From Dehalococcoidia bacterium (GTDB lineage: Bacteria > Chloroflexota > Dehalococcoidia > JACPQF01), in contig JAUSEJ010000604.1 in NCBI GenBank assembly GCA_030650265.1, positions 1 through 28,730 of the forward strand: 28,730 bases of DNA, written 5' to 3'. A program made the translations under genes and the position numbers. Positions 1 through 8,537 of the stretch are shown here, piece after piece; the first letter of the stretch is position 1, and each line of letters opens with the position of its first letter. The notes beneath the pieces were generated by a model, which was not told the origin of the DNA, ran no database searches, and worked only from the letters and a program-made list of their open reading frames with translations.

Positions 1-26
1 GCAAACTGACCGAATCGATGGAATGA

Positions 27-103
27 TGGTCGGGGTGCCCAGACTCGAACTGGGGACCTCCTGGTCCCAAACCAGGCGCGCTAGCCGACTGCGCTACACC
101 CCG
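27..103 (-). tRNA. tRNA-Pro (anticodon TGG)
   Basis: On the minus strand the sequence folds as a full cloverleaf. The acceptor arm is CGGGGTG/CACCCCG, the anticodon stem is CCTGG/CCAGG around loop TTTGGGA, and the T arm contains GTTCGAGTC. The anticodon TGG reads CCA proline codons. Discriminator A and an encoded CCA end (27-30) are present. It sits directly behind a consensus promoter, so it is probably a single transcription unit. Confidence 0.96.
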
Positions 104-114
104 CGTCGGACCGA

Positions 115-143
115 ATTATAATCGATGCCCTGTAAGGCGTCAA
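115..143 (-). promoter_or_regulatory. Sigma-70-type promoter of tRNA-Pro
   Basis: On the minus strand TTGACG (138-143) and TATAAT (115-120) are separated by exactly 17 nt. The -10 lies 11 nt before the first base of tRNA-Pro, which fits a short 5' leader. Confidence 0.85.
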
Positions 144-177
144 GCAACAAAACCTGAGCGCATGGTAAGTAAAAAGC

Positions 178-206
178 TTTACATGGCCGTTCGTTTTTGC
201 TACACT
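178..206 (+). promoter_or_regulatory. Promoter of the small lysine-rich gene
   Basis: TTTACA (178-183) and TACACT (201-206) have a 17-nt spacer. The start codon is at 243, giving a leader of roughly 30 nt that carries the Shine-Dalgarno site GGGAGG (about 228-233). It may also drive the FecR-domain gene downstream. Confidence 0.7.
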
Positions 207-242
207 GGTGTCGCTAACGAGCAATCTGGGAGGATGTTTACT

Positions 243-374
243 ATGGGCAATCGCAACAAGGGCATCAAAGAAGTCAAGAAGCCGAAAAAGGATGGTAAGA
301 AGACATCGATCAGCGAATCACTGGCGTCACCGGCGCCCGTTCAGATCGTTGAGAAGAAGCGACGGGAGCAGTAG
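243..374 (+). CDS. Small lysine-rich protein (43 aa), unknown function
   Basis: This is a 43-residue, strongly basic protein. Its first half is rich in Lys with the pattern NKGIKEVKKPKKDGKK, followed by a Ser/Ala/Pro stretch and a charged tail. From memory, short bacterial proteins with an N-K-E-x-K-K-P-K signature are widespread and uncharacterised, so this may belong with them. The ATG at 243 is chosen because GGGAGG lies at a proper distance. The upstream in-frame ATG at 234 abuts the Shine-Dalgarno site, and the one at 162 lies upstream of the promoter. No membrane segment or signal peptide is visible. The FecR-domain gene follows after 40 nt, so the two may be co-transcribed. Binding to nucleic acid is possible from charge alone but not shown. 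Confidence 0.65.
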   Translation: MGNRNKGIKEVKKPKKDGKKTSISESLASPAPVQIVEKKRREQ

Positions 375-414
375 ATTGCTTCCTGAAGAAGACTAGTGAG
401 GGTGCGCATACGCC

Positions 415-1608
415 TTGTTTCGTGATCGCGAGAGGCAAGTTTGGGCTATCTTGGGGATATGCTTCCTGGCCTTCACTGTTTTTTGTGTGGGGGCACTCCT
501 TGTCAGCCGATGGTACCTGATAAGCGCGACTGATCCACAGCAAGCGATGCTCAAGGTCTCTGTCGGAACCGTATTTGTGCGTGATGAGGGAAGGAATGGC
601 TGGCTGCTGGCGTCCCCGGGGATGCCCCTCAAAGAGGGCACGGCGATCAAGACCGACCAGAACTCCCAGGCTCTGGTGACCTTCTTCGATGAGAGCACGA
701 TCACGCTCCTGCCCGACTCCGAACTGAGTTTCTCCACTTTGCGCCTGTCCCGCTATTCGTTCTTTGCCCCTCGCAGAATAATGGTAGGCTTGGTTCAACG
801 AGGTGGCAAATCGGCTATCGGCATTGCGCCACCGCAGAAGGGGTCCAGCCGCTTCGAGGTGACCGTTCCTCAAGGTCTCATATCACTGGCCGAGGGTGGA
901 TATACGCTCGAGGTTGGCGGTAGCCTGGCCCGCATTCGAGTAAAAGAGGGCGGACAAGCCACCGTCACGGCATCAGGCAAGACGGTCATGGCGGTTAGAG
1001 GCGAGCGGATAGATTTCTACTCTGGTGCGCCGCCGCGACCGCCAGAGCCCTCGGCCCTGGAATTCATGGTCAACGGAGATTTTGCTGATGGATTAAAGGG
1101 ATGGACAGTGGAGAATCTGCCTGGCTTTTCGCCTGGCGCCGATATCCTGGGCGCCGCGCAAGTCGTCACCGAGGAGGGCAGATCGGCCGTCAGACTAGTT
1201 CGATTGGGAAGCAAAGGCACCCATAATGAAACCGTCATCAGCCAGGATCTTGATGAGGACGTATCCTCCGTTAGCTTCCTCCGGTTGTCCCTTGAATTTA
1301 AGCTGGTGAATCAGAGCCTTTCTGGTGGTGGTTACATGGGATCAGAGTATCCATTGCTGATTCGCATCCACTACCGGTCGGACAATGGCGAGAGTTACGT
1401 CTTCAAGGGCTTCTATTACCAAAACGATTCGCACAACAGGACTGACTTTGGGCTGGCGGTGCCGTTCAATACATGGTATACCTGGACCATGCCAGATAAC
1501 CTGATGGCCATGGCACCGGTTCCTCGTCGTATAACGGGCATTGAGATCGGGGCTAGCGGGCACGATTACCAAAGTGAGATACGTCGGGTGAGCTTGACTG
1601 GCGAATAG
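415..1608 (+). CDS. Membrane-anchored FecR-domain protein
   Basis: This 397-residue protein has one N-terminal membrane segment (about residues 9-32) after a short charged stretch, so the rest should lie outside the membrane. Residues about 45-205 resemble a FecR domain: a stretch with VSVGTVFVR, then GMPLKEGTAIKTDQNSQALVTF, then a STITLLPDSELSF strand pattern. The C-terminal half (from about residue 219, NGDFADGLKGWTV) looks like a carbohydrate-binding-type jelly roll. Despite the domain name there is no adjacent sigma factor or TonB receptor, so a role in iron signalling is unlikely; a surface or envelope function is inferred. TTG at 415 is the first start after the in-frame TGA at 397; GAGGGTG lies about 10 nt upstream. 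It is convergent with dinG. Confidence 0.78.
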   Translation: MFRDRERQVWAILGICFLAFTVFCVGALLVSRWYLISATDPQQAMLKVSVGTVFVRDEGRNGWLLASPGMPLKEGTAIKTDQNSQALVTFFDESTITLLPDSELSFSTLRLSRYSFFAPRRIMVGLVQRGGKSAIGIAPPQKGSSRFEVTVPQGLISLAEGGYTLEVGGSLARIRVKEGGQATVTASGKTVMAVRGERIDFYSGAPPRPPEPSALEFMVNGDFADGLKGWTVENLPGFSPGADILGAAQVVTEEGRSAVRLVRLGSKGTHNETVISQDLDEDVSSVSFLRLSLEFKLVNQSLSGGGYMGSEYPLLIRIHYRSDNGESYVFKGFYYQNDSHNRTDFGLAVPFNTWYTWTMPDNLMAMAPVPRRITGIEIGASGHDYQSEIRRVSLTGE

Positions 1609-1654
1609 AATAAGCTCCAGAACATGAGGCGGCAGGCTAGCACATAAACTGCAA

Positions 1655-4531
1655 TCAGTCCCTGTTTGCGAGCCAGCGCCTGATCAAGGGTTGTATGTCC
1701 GTGGACGAGGTCCTTCTTAGAGTGCAGGTGGGAAGAGACTCAATGAATCCTGCCCCGTACGACTTAGTGTCTACCCTACTATCGAGAATGGCTACTACTC
1801 CCCGATCTGTCTGACTGCGAATCAAGCGACCGAAGCCCTGCTTAAACTTCAGAATTGTTTGGGGAACGGCGAACTGGTTGAAGGCGTCGTGGAACATGGC
1901 GGAGCGAGCCCGAAAGATCGGATCGCTGGGAACATTGAAGGGAAGCTTGGCGATGGCGAGAATGCTAAGGGCGTCGCCGACGACGTCGATCCCTTCCCAA
2001 AAGCTGCTTGTTCCCATCAGTACGGTTCGGGGATTGGACTTGAAGGTAGTGAGAAGCTGGCGGCGGGACCCGTCGATGCCATGGCCAACAACGAGGATGT
2101 TGTCTTTCTCCAGGCTGGGCTTGATGGCACCGTAGGTCGTTCGCAGGGCGCTGTTAGACGTGAAAAGAACAAGAGTTCGCCCTTCGGCTGCCCGGCACAG
2201 GTCCAAGAGAGCCAGTTCAAGTTTTCTCTGGTAACCTGGTTTGCCCGGCTCGGGGATATCGTTGCAGATGAGCAACAATGCCGAGGCCTTGTAGTCGAAC
2301 GGAGAGTCGACAATGATTCCTTCAGCCTTCTCCAGACCAAGTCGCTCCTTGAGATAGTCAAAAGTTCCCTCGGTGCTAAGCGTCGCGCTGGTGAGTATTA
2401 CGCTGTCCTTGGCGGAGAAGATGGTCCTGTTGAGCATTTCGCCCACATGCAGCGGCGCCTCATGCAGTGCGGCGGTGCTGATGGCGGCGTCGGTCGATAT
2501 CCAGCAAATACGTTTGTCGTCGAGCTCGTTAACCACCGCGTTAATTCGCAGCCGGAGTTCCCCACCGGCGGAGATCAAGGATCTAAGCTCAGTCAGTAGG
2601 TCGTCGTAATCTTCTATTTTGGCTATCGCACCTTGTCCCAGTCCTCCAGCTAAAACCTCCAGTTCACGATCCACGTCGCCAAGCCTGCCTGCCGTATCCG
2701 CCCAAGCTGCCCGGATAACTTCCCATCCGGATTCGGTCCGGATGTCGCGATTGATTAGCACTCGCTTATCATAGCCGCTGCTATCGCCATCGTTATGTTT
2801 GACGAAGTCGGCCACCACCTGGAAGAAGCTCGCAGCCGAAAGGCGGGCAATTTCGATGGCGCTTTCGCTGTCGGCCACTTGCTTCTCGAAATCCCTTCGT
2901 ATCGTCTGGGGAATCTGCCCTGCCTTCAAGCAGGACAGTAAATAGACGAGAAATCCTCCACGGCGGTCAGCCGATGGCTTTTCGGCGATCCTGTCAAGGT
3001 AGGTCGACACCACTTTCAGATTGGCCTCGAAGCCAAACTGATTCGTAGCCTCGTCCTCCAGATGGTGGGCCTCGTCGATGATAAGATGGCTGTAGTCTGG
3101 AAGAATACTGCTGTCGCTGGCAATATCTGACAGCAGCAAGGCGTGATTCACGACAATAAGATGGGCGTTTTCGGCTCGCCTTCTAGCCCGAAAGAGAAAG
3201 CAGGTTCCCCTCTGCTGATATTTGCACTTGGAGGCCATACAATTATCCGCATGAGCGCAGATCTTGCCCCATACCGCTGCCTCCCCTGGCATCAGGTTTA
3301 GCTCGCTGCGGTCTCCCGTTTGGGTAGAAGGAAGCCATACCAGAATGCGGATCAGAACTCGCGTCTCGTCCATAGTCAGGCCTTCGCTTTTCCTGAGGGC
3401 GGTCCATCGCCTGAGACAGAGATAGTTGCTCCTTCCTTTCACCACAGCGGTTCTGAAAGAAGCGAGAGGACCGTCGGCATCGGGGATCGTGTCGGCTTGC
3501 CCATCGGCCAGGACGGCTCGAAGGTCCGGAATGTCCTTGCAGACTAGCTGCTCCTGCAAGTTGATTGTGTTGGTGGATATCACGACGTGTCGCGAGTTGG
3601 CCGTGGCGAAAGCGACCGAGGGCAGAAGGTAGGCCAACGATTTCCCTGTTCCCGTCCCCGCTTCGGCGATAACATGGCTGCCTTCGTTTAGTGCTTTGAT
3701 TACGGCCCTCATCATCTTCAACTGCTGCGGCCTGGATTCGAAGCCAGGGAATCGCCGCGACAGCAATCCGCCAGGTTCCAGGAAAGAGCCCAATCTAGCG
3801 GGATCGATGGGCCTGATTTCGTCGGTTGGACAGAGGACTTCGCCCCTTCTAGCGCTCTCGGTGAGAAAACCCATGTTGAGTTCCTCAAGACCCATCTTGC
3901 CAGACAGTTGCTCGGCGATACTGCTGGTAAAGATAGTCCGGCTCTTCTCTTTTTCTATGAGCTGAAAGAAATGATAAAGGGGCCAATTTGACTTTTGGGC
4001 CAGACGGGTCAACTCAGACAACACTGACGAGTCCAAGGCGCTGGCTTTTTTTGCCAGAGCCAGCATTACCCTCATCGCCGCCTCAGCATCCGGCATCGCC
4101 CGATGCTGTACCGGAAAGTGGATGCCCAGATGTAATGCCACGGCGCCCAGGTTGTAATTTGCCAGGTCGGGGAGAAGAATGCTGGCCAGTTCGAATGTAT
4201 CGTATACAAGATTGTCCAAGGGGATTCCTTTGCGAGCAAGGAACGACAGGTCGATATGAAGGCTTTGGCCCACCAAAGGGCAGTTCTGGACGAACTTTAT
4301 TAGCTTGCTGGCTATCTGGTCGATTGTGGGCGCCCCTTGCAGGTCGGCCGGAGTGATCCGGGTGAGCCGGTCGGTGCGGAGCGGCAGGGGACACCGAGGA
4401 TTGACCAAAGTCTCAAATCTATCCAGAACGCGGTCGCCCTGAAACTTAATGGCTGCAACTTCGATGATCTGGTCAGATTCTGGACGAACGCCAGTGGTTT
4501 CGAGGTCGAGGGAAACGCAGACTTGGTTCAT
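1655..4531 (-). CDS. dinG: DinG-family helicase with N-terminal DEDDh exonuclease
   Basis: This 958-residue protein fuses two modules. Residues 1-170 are a DnaQ-like 3'-5' exonuclease: DLETT (9-13), the HIDLSF block (about 92) and H143-x4-D148, all five catalytic-type positions intact. The rest is an XPD/DinG superfamily 2 helicase: Walker A AGTGTGKS (about 292), DEAH (about 486) and motif VI QGFGRLIRS near the end. Between Walker A and DEAH lie C372, C425, C431, C436 and C444, consistent with an iron-sulphur cluster as in XPD and E. coli DinG. Which four are ligands is not certain. The fused architecture matches the longer DinG form of Firmicutes. The family resolves D-loops, R-loops and forked DNA in repair. 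It has its own promoter with a palindrome over the -35 and is monocistronic. Confidence 0.95.
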   Translation of the reverse strand: MNQVCVSLDLETTGVRPESDQIIEVAAIKFQGDRVLDRFETLVNPRCPLPLRTDRLTRITPADLQGAPTIDQIASKLIKFVQNCPLVGQSLHIDLSFLARKGIPLDNLVYDTFELASILLPDLANYNLGAVALHLGIHFPVQHRAMPDAEAAMRVMLALAKKASALDSSVLSELTRLAQKSNWPLYHFFQLIEKEKSRTIFTSSIAEQLSGKMGLEELNMGFLTESARRGEVLCPTDEIRPIDPARLGSFLEPGGLLSRRFPGFESRPQQLKMMRAVIKALNEGSHVIAEAGTGTGKSLAYLLPSVAFATANSRHVVISTNTINLQEQLVCKDIPDLRAVLADGQADTIPDADGPLASFRTAVVKGRSNYLCLRRWTALRKSEGLTMDETRVLIRILVWLPSTQTGDRSELNLMPGEAAVWGKICAHADNCMASKCKYQQRGTCFLFRARRRAENAHLIVVNHALLLSDIASDSSILPDYSHLIIDEAHHLEDEATNQFGFEANLKVVSTYLDRIAEKPSADRRGGFLVYLLSCLKAGQIPQTIRRDFEKQVADSESAIEIARLSAASFFQVVADFVKHNDGDSSGYDKRVLINRDIRTESGWEVIRAAWADTAGRLGDVDRELEVLAGGLGQGAIAKIEDYDDLLTELRSLISAGGELRLRINAVVNELDDKRICWISTDAAISTAALHEAPLHVGEMLNRTIFSAKDSVILTSATLSTEGTFDYLKERLGLEKAEGIIVDSPFDYKASALLLICNDIPEPGKPGYQRKLELALLDLCRAAEGRTLVLFTSNSALRTTYGAIKPSLEKDNILVVGHGIDGSRRQLLTTFKSNPRTVLMGTSSFWEGIDVVGDALSILAIAKLPFNVPSDPIFRARSAMFHDAFNQFAVPQTILKFKQGFGRLIRSQTDRGVVAILDSRVDTKSYGAGFIESLPTCTLRRTSSTDIQPLIRRWLANRD

Positions 4532-4638
4532 TGATTGTCTCGCCGGACTTGCTTCAGGCGAGAGGGCCCCTTTCTAGTGACCGTTGGGGACAGCATTGGG
4601 GAATCAGGCAAATACATCGGCCGATAAAGTCTGTTCTC

Positions 4639-4667
4639 ATTTTAGCCGCTGACAATCCGCTTGTCAA
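4639..4667 (-). promoter_or_regulatory. dinG promoter with overlapping palindrome
   Basis: On the minus strand TTGACA (4662-4667) and TAAAAT (4639-4644) are 17 nt apart. A perfect dyad TGACAA-N5-TTGTCA (4650-4666) covers most of the -35 and the adjacent spacer, which is where a repressor would block polymerase. The leader to the ATG is about 100 nt. It ends in CTCGCC-N12-GGCGAG, a 6-bp hairpin whose 3' arm is the only Shine-Dalgarno-like sequence before the start. Confidence 0.8.
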
Positions 4668-4696
4668 CAAAGAATTCGCCATATAAGTTAAGAGAA

Positions 4697-5119
4697 TCAA
4701 TAGGCTAACCACGGCAGCAGCCAACCGAAAACGAGGGCAAAGCAGAGGCCGGTGGTTAGAACCGGGACGGTGTGCTGACGCTTCTTAAGGGCGGCGATCA
4801 CAACGAACGTGAAGGATGCGATGATGATCGCGCACGTGAACGCGGCCGCAGGGCTGCCGATACCTTTGCCGGGCACGGCCGAAACCATACTAAACTGCGC
4901 CAGACCCAGAACGGCTCCGATGATTGTCCCGACCACCACAGCAGCCATAGCCATGAGCGTAGCGGATTTGACCGTACTGAAACCCCGGAAGGAAGAGTTG
5001 GACAGACGGGCCACAGTTTGCGGCTGGGAGACAATTACGATTGCCGCTACTCCCAAGAATAGGACCCCCATCAATGAACCGCTGGCCAAACCCGCAAAAA
5101 CACTGTGACTTAGTTCCAT
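4697..5119 (-). CDS. Small integral membrane protein, unknown function
   Basis: This 140-residue hydrophobic protein has four likely membrane helices (about residues 8-30, 53-75, 88-109 and 118-138) with short charged loops (QPQTVARLSNSSFRG and KKRQH). The length, glycines in the helices and lack of any catalytic motif give no functional clue. The start lies 3 nt after the ispE stop, so it is the last gene of the yabE-like/rsmA/ispE operon. I do not recognise the family. An intact frame with good membrane topology argues for a real gene. Confidence 0.75.
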   Translation of the reverse strand: MELSHSVFAGLASGSLMGVLFLGVAAIVIVSQPQTVARLSNSSFRGFSTVKSATLMAMAAVVVGTIIGAVLGLAQFSMVSAVPGKGIGSPAAAFTCAIIIASFTFVVIAALKKRQHTVPVLTTGLCFALVFGWLLPWLAY

Positions 5120-5122
5120 AGC

Positions 5123-5980
5123 TTAGGTGGGAGTCCATGATTGGCAGGAATAAGCTTCGAATCCCGATGAGGCCAGGTTACTGCGTAGTCGCTCGGAGTC
5201 GTCCCTGTCTGATGCGAGGCAGTACAGAGTAGGGCCTGCTCCCGAAAGGACGACAGGCCTGCCAGCAATCCACGCGAATCTCTCAATCTCATCTTCGATC
5301 CCTGGCAATACGCTGGCGGCCACCGTGTCGAAAACGTTGAACAGAAGTGAATTGCAGAGCCGTCCCGATTCGCGCAGGAGGCCGATTAACCTTTCTGTCA
5401 CCTCACCGGTTGTATAGTTTTCCGGCGATAGACTTCCGTACATCTTGGCCGTTTTGTTAGCAATATCGATTGCCGGGTGGACCAGGACAAAATGAGTGGG
5501 ACGCAGAGGCGGTAGAGGTATGACAATGTCTCCCCGCGCCTCGACCATCGACGTTCCGCCGCGGAGGAAGAACGGTACGTCCATCCCCAACTGAGTGCAG
5601 ATCTCCACTAGACCATCATAGGGGAAATCGGTGAAGTCCCAAAGTTGGGCCAGTCCCTTGAGAGTCGCGGCGGCATCGCTGCTACCACCACCTAAACCGG
5701 CTGCGGTTGGTATCCGTTTGTGCAAGTGAATCGCTGCTCCGCCGCGGTAGCCAGTGGCCGCTTTGAACAAGATGGCTGCCCTGACCACCAGGTTATCGGC
5801 GGAAGCAAGCGCCGGGATATTGCAGGTTAGCTCGATCCCCTCAGCCGGAGCAAGAGTTAGAGTGTCAAATAGGTTGACTGTCTGGATAGCGCTCAGCAGG
5901 TCGTGATACCCATCGCTTCTCTTGCCAAGGACCTCCAAAGTCAGATTGATTTTTGCCGGGGCATCCATGAACAGGTTCAT
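5123..5980 (-). CDS. ispE: 4-diphosphocytidyl-2-C-methyl-D-erythritol kinase
   Basis: IspE phosphorylates the 2-hydroxyl of CDP-methylerythritol with ATP in the MEP (non-mevalonate) isoprenoid pathway, in the cytoplasm. The 285-residue length is normal. It is a GHMP kinase: N-terminal APAKINLTLEVLGKRSDGYH with K10, the ATP loop PTAAGLGGGSSDAAA (91-105), the LGMDVPFFLRGG block with catalytic Asp134, and a C-terminal VLSGAGPTLY motif. Its ATG overlaps the rsmA stop (ATGA), and GGAAGAAG lies just upstream, so translation is coupled. The rsmA-ispE pairing is common in Gram-positive and actinobacterial genomes and shows that this organism uses the MEP pathway. Confidence 0.97.
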   Translation of the reverse strand: MNLFMDAPAKINLTLEVLGKRSDGYHDLLSAIQTVNLFDTLTLAPAEGIELTCNIPALASADNLVVRAAILFKAATGYRGGAAIHLHKRIPTAAGLGGGSSDAAATLKGLAQLWDFTDFPYDGLVEICTQLGMDVPFFLRGGTSMVEARGDIVIPLPPLRPTHFVLVHPAIDIANKTAKMYGSLSPENYTTGEVTERLIGLLRESGRLCNSLLFNVFDTVAASVLPGIEDEIERFAWIAGRPVVLSGAGPTLYCLASDRDDSERLRSNLASSGFEAYSCQSWTPT

Positions 5981-6912
5981 TTGACTTCTTCCTTATTAGT
6001 CCGCATCGTTTCATAGAATCGAGCCCATTCCTCCAGTGACAGACTTCCCGCCCGGCGGCTGGGTTCTATTCCTGCATCACGGAGCAAATCCTGTGCCTTT
6101 CCTGGTAGTAGCCAGATACGCTGGTTGATGGCATTGTGAAGCTGCTTTCGGGGCTGGCTAAAACCGGCTTGAACCAGTCGGAAAAAGGCGTCGATATCGT
6201 CCACCTCCACGGCGGGTCTATCATAGACATCGATTCGCAAGATAGCCGAATCGACTTTGGGAGCGGGAAGGAAACTGCTGGCTGACACTTTGGCGACGAT
6301 TCGAGCGCTTCCGTAGACCTGAACGCTAACTGCCAGCAAGCTCATATCGCCTGGCTTGGCGACGATCCGTTCGGCGACCTCCTTCTGTATCGTCAATACC
6401 ATGAGACGCGGCTTCCGTTCGGCTTCGAGGAAATGACGAAGGGCCACTGATGTTATGTAGTAAGGAAGGTTGGCCACAACCTTGTAGGATTCTGCTCCGA
6501 CCGTATCCGACTTCTCGCTAAGCGCGTCGGCAAGCAGTATGATGGGGTCGGTTTCCAGCACGTCTTTTTCGACAATGGTGACGTTGGGGAGATCGGCCAT
6601 GGTTTGTGCGAGAACGGCGATCATCTTGGGGTCTACCTCTACCGCCACCGTTCTGCGGCATCGTTTGGCCAGTTCTCTAGTGAGAATGCCAAGCCCGGGT
6701 CCCACTTCCAGGACGATGTCAGAAAGCGACAAATCGGCGGCAGCGATAATCTGATCGAGGACATTCGAATCGATCAGGAAGTTCTGCCCGAGATCCCTCT
6801 TGGCCCGTATGTCAAATCGACGAAGCAAAGATATGGTTTCGTGTCGTAATAAGTCGCCATAATGTCGGACCTTCCCGCCATCGGGCGCCAGGGAAAACCC
6901 ATGTGATGCCAT
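5977..6912 (-). CDS. rsmA: 16S rRNA dimethyladenosine transferase RsmA (KsgA)
   Basis: RsmA dimethylates two adjacent adenines in the terminal helix of 16S rRNA using S-adenosylmethionine, late in small-subunit assembly. Visible motifs are the N-terminal GQNFL(I) signature, SAM motif I LEVGPGLGILT, the acidic motif AVEVDPKM, and catalytic motif IV NLPYYITS. A C-terminal helical domain (about 210-305) completes a normal 311-residue enzyme. ATG at 6912 is preceded by GGAG. The gene begins 30 nt after the yabE-like stop and overlaps ispE by 4 nt, so all three are probably one operon. Confidence 0.97.
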   Translation of the reverse strand: MASHGFSLAPDGGKVRHYGDLLRHETISLLRRFDIRAKRDLGQNFLIDSNVLDQIIAAADLSLSDIVLEVGPGLGILTRELAKRCRRTVAVEVDPKMIAVLAQTMADLPNVTIVEKDVLETDPIILLADALSEKSDTVGAESYKVVANLPYYITSVALRHFLEAERKPRLMVLTIQKEVAERIVAKPGDMSLLAVSVQVYGSARIVAKVSASSFLPAPKVDSAILRIDVYDRPAVEVDDIDAFFRLVQAGFSQPRKQLHNAINQRIWLLPGKAQDLLRDAGIEPSRRAGSLSLEEWARFYETMRTNKEEVK

Positions 6913-6942
6913 AGAGCTCCAATCAGCCCGTGCTGTGAGAAA

Positions 6943-8535
6943 TTAATTGAATAGCCTAAAATCGATCTGACTTGCCGGGGGAGCAGGTGTCAACCAGTAT
7001 ACGTCAACCCACCGGGCAGACCATCCATCGGTCACGCCCTCGTCAAAGCCGAGATCGATTATCATGCCTTTGACGGCTCCCCCCGTATCGGCCGCTAGCG
7101 AAGTGCCATAACCGGGCACGTAAAGGTGAGTATAGAGTGGAATGTAGTTCGGGTCAACAGCCACGATTCCTTTTGTAACCATTAGTCCGGATCGAGTGAC
7201 GCCATAAGCGGGGTTGTCGGGCGATTTGCCACCGTGGCTTGCGTTATAGGAAGTAGCCCACATGCGAAACTTCCGCCAATAGGTTTGGACGCCATCCGGA
7301 GTTTGGACCTCACGAGTCACGATCTTGGTGCCCCAACTAATAACCCTATTGACCGCCGGTGAATCAACCCATCGTCTCAGTTCCGTTCTGCTGATCTCTT
7401 CGCCGTTTTCGTAGACGATTCTGGTCTCCCATTTTTGGACGCCGTACGTGCCGTTTTCAGTTACCTGTTGCAGGTCAATCTCAAGGGTCGGGTCGGCTCG
7501 ATGTTCGGTAATGAAAGCGATGGTTTCCTGCTCGGTTATGATATCTTCCTTAACTCGAATCACATGGACGTTGATGTTGCTTTCCACGGTCGCGTTCCGT
7601 GGTGGCTCTATCCTGTCCTTGCCTACCAGTTTTACCCCTTCCTGCAGGATGGCATCCTCGATGGTTTTGGCCTGGGTCCTGGTGCGAATAGTTCGTCCGT
7701 CGACTTCAATGGTGAGAGGTTTTGCTCTTAGAAGGCGCACATGGGTGTTTGCGGTCACCCCGGTCTCTGGCAGAGGGAAGACTATATCGTGTTCGTAAAT
7801 GGTCAGCCCATGATCAGCCAGGGCCTCTCCGACTGTGCGCCGCGTAGAGTAGATCTCAAACACGATCTCGCCATCTTGAACGAAGATGGGGAACGACCGT
7901 TCGACAATGATCTCCATCGGCTCCGTGCCGACAATTGGACCCGTCAGTTCCCTGGACCCGCTACGTGAACTCATAGGCAAAGCTCTGGCGAGACTGTTAC
8001 CCATTGCTGAAGGGCTGATTGAGATCGTTGCAGGACGAAGGGAGGGAGCACTGGCGACTCGCGGCGTATTCTTGTTGCCCAAGTGGACCGAGTCTTCCTG
8101 TCGGAGTTCGACGCCAGCCTCCTTTACTATTTCGGTTAGGGATCTGCTTAGGGTGCGAAAACCGTAGCGCTCTCCGTCGGCAAATACGACCACCGGCTGC
8201 GCTCTGTAAATGACAATAGATCGGTTGTTGGAAATCGAGGAGTAAAGGGGAGGGCTTACGCTGTCTCCTGACTCAACAGGTATGCGAGCATCTTGAAGTA
8301 TAGAGCCTACGTTGTCAAAAGGTGTTTTGAGAATGATGGCGGTGCCATCGACGTTGACTGTCACTTCTTTCTGGGTTCCGAATAATATGGTGGTGAGAAG
8401 CAAAACCACAATGGGGGCAAACAAGTGAAGCCGCAGGTCATTCACCTTGGGACGCTGGAGAATGCTTGTCGTTGAAAGGTTATTCGGATCGCTGGACGTT
8501 TGCCAGAGTCGTGAAACATAGCGCGTAAAACGCAA
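6943..8535 (-). CDS. YabE-like cell-wall protein with DUF348 repeats, G5 and 3D domains
   Basis: This 530-residue protein is secreted or anchored by one N-terminal hydrophobic segment (about residues 35-52). Four DUF348-type repeats follow (roughly 55-335), each built as VxVDGxx...TxxxTVxxxL...GxxxxxxDxV; the second is split by a Ser/Pro/Arg-rich insertion of about 45 residues. A G5 domain (about 335-415) precedes a C-terminal 3D domain (about 425-520). The 3D Asp residues are kept in AVDPNYIPL, AADTGG and IIDLGF, suggesting MltA-like peptidoglycan cleavage. B. subtilis YabE and actinobacterial RpfB occupy the same position before rsmA. The start is TTG at 8535 because GGAGGTGAT (8543-8551) lies 7 nt upstream. 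The longer frame from 8565 would begin upstream of that Shine-Dalgarno site. The site is sequestered in a predicted stem. Confidence 0.9.
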   Translation of the reverse strand: MRFTRYVSRLWQTSSDPNNLSTTSILQRPKVNDLRLHLFAPIVVLLLTTILFGTQKEVTVNVDGTAIILKTPFDNVGSILQDARIPVESGDSVSPPLYSSISNNRSIVIYRAQPVVVFADGERYGFRTLSRSLTEIVKEAGVELRQEDSVHLGNKNTPRVASAPSLRPATISISPSAMGNSLARALPMSSRSGSRELTGPIVGTEPMEIIVERSFPIFVQDGEIVFEIYSTRRTVGEALADHGLTIYEHDIVFPLPETGVTANTHVRLLRAKPLTIEVDGRTIRTRTQAKTIEDAILQEGVKLVGKDRIEPPRNATVESNINVHVIRVKEDIITEQETIAFITEHRADPTLEIDLQQVTENGTYGVQKWETRIVYENGEEISRTELRRWVDSPAVNRVISWGTKIVTREVQTPDGVQTYWRKFRMWATSYNASHGGKSPDNPAYGVTRSGLMVTKGIVAVDPNYIPLYTHLYVPGYGTSLAADTGGAVKGMIIDLGFDEGVTDGWSARWVDVYWLTPAPPASQIDFRLFN

Positions 8536-8537
8536 CC

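Noticed and set aside
1859..2599. 246-codon plus-strand frame opposite dinG
   Set aside because: It lies wholly antisense to conserved helicase sequence, has no SD and no recognisable protein pattern.
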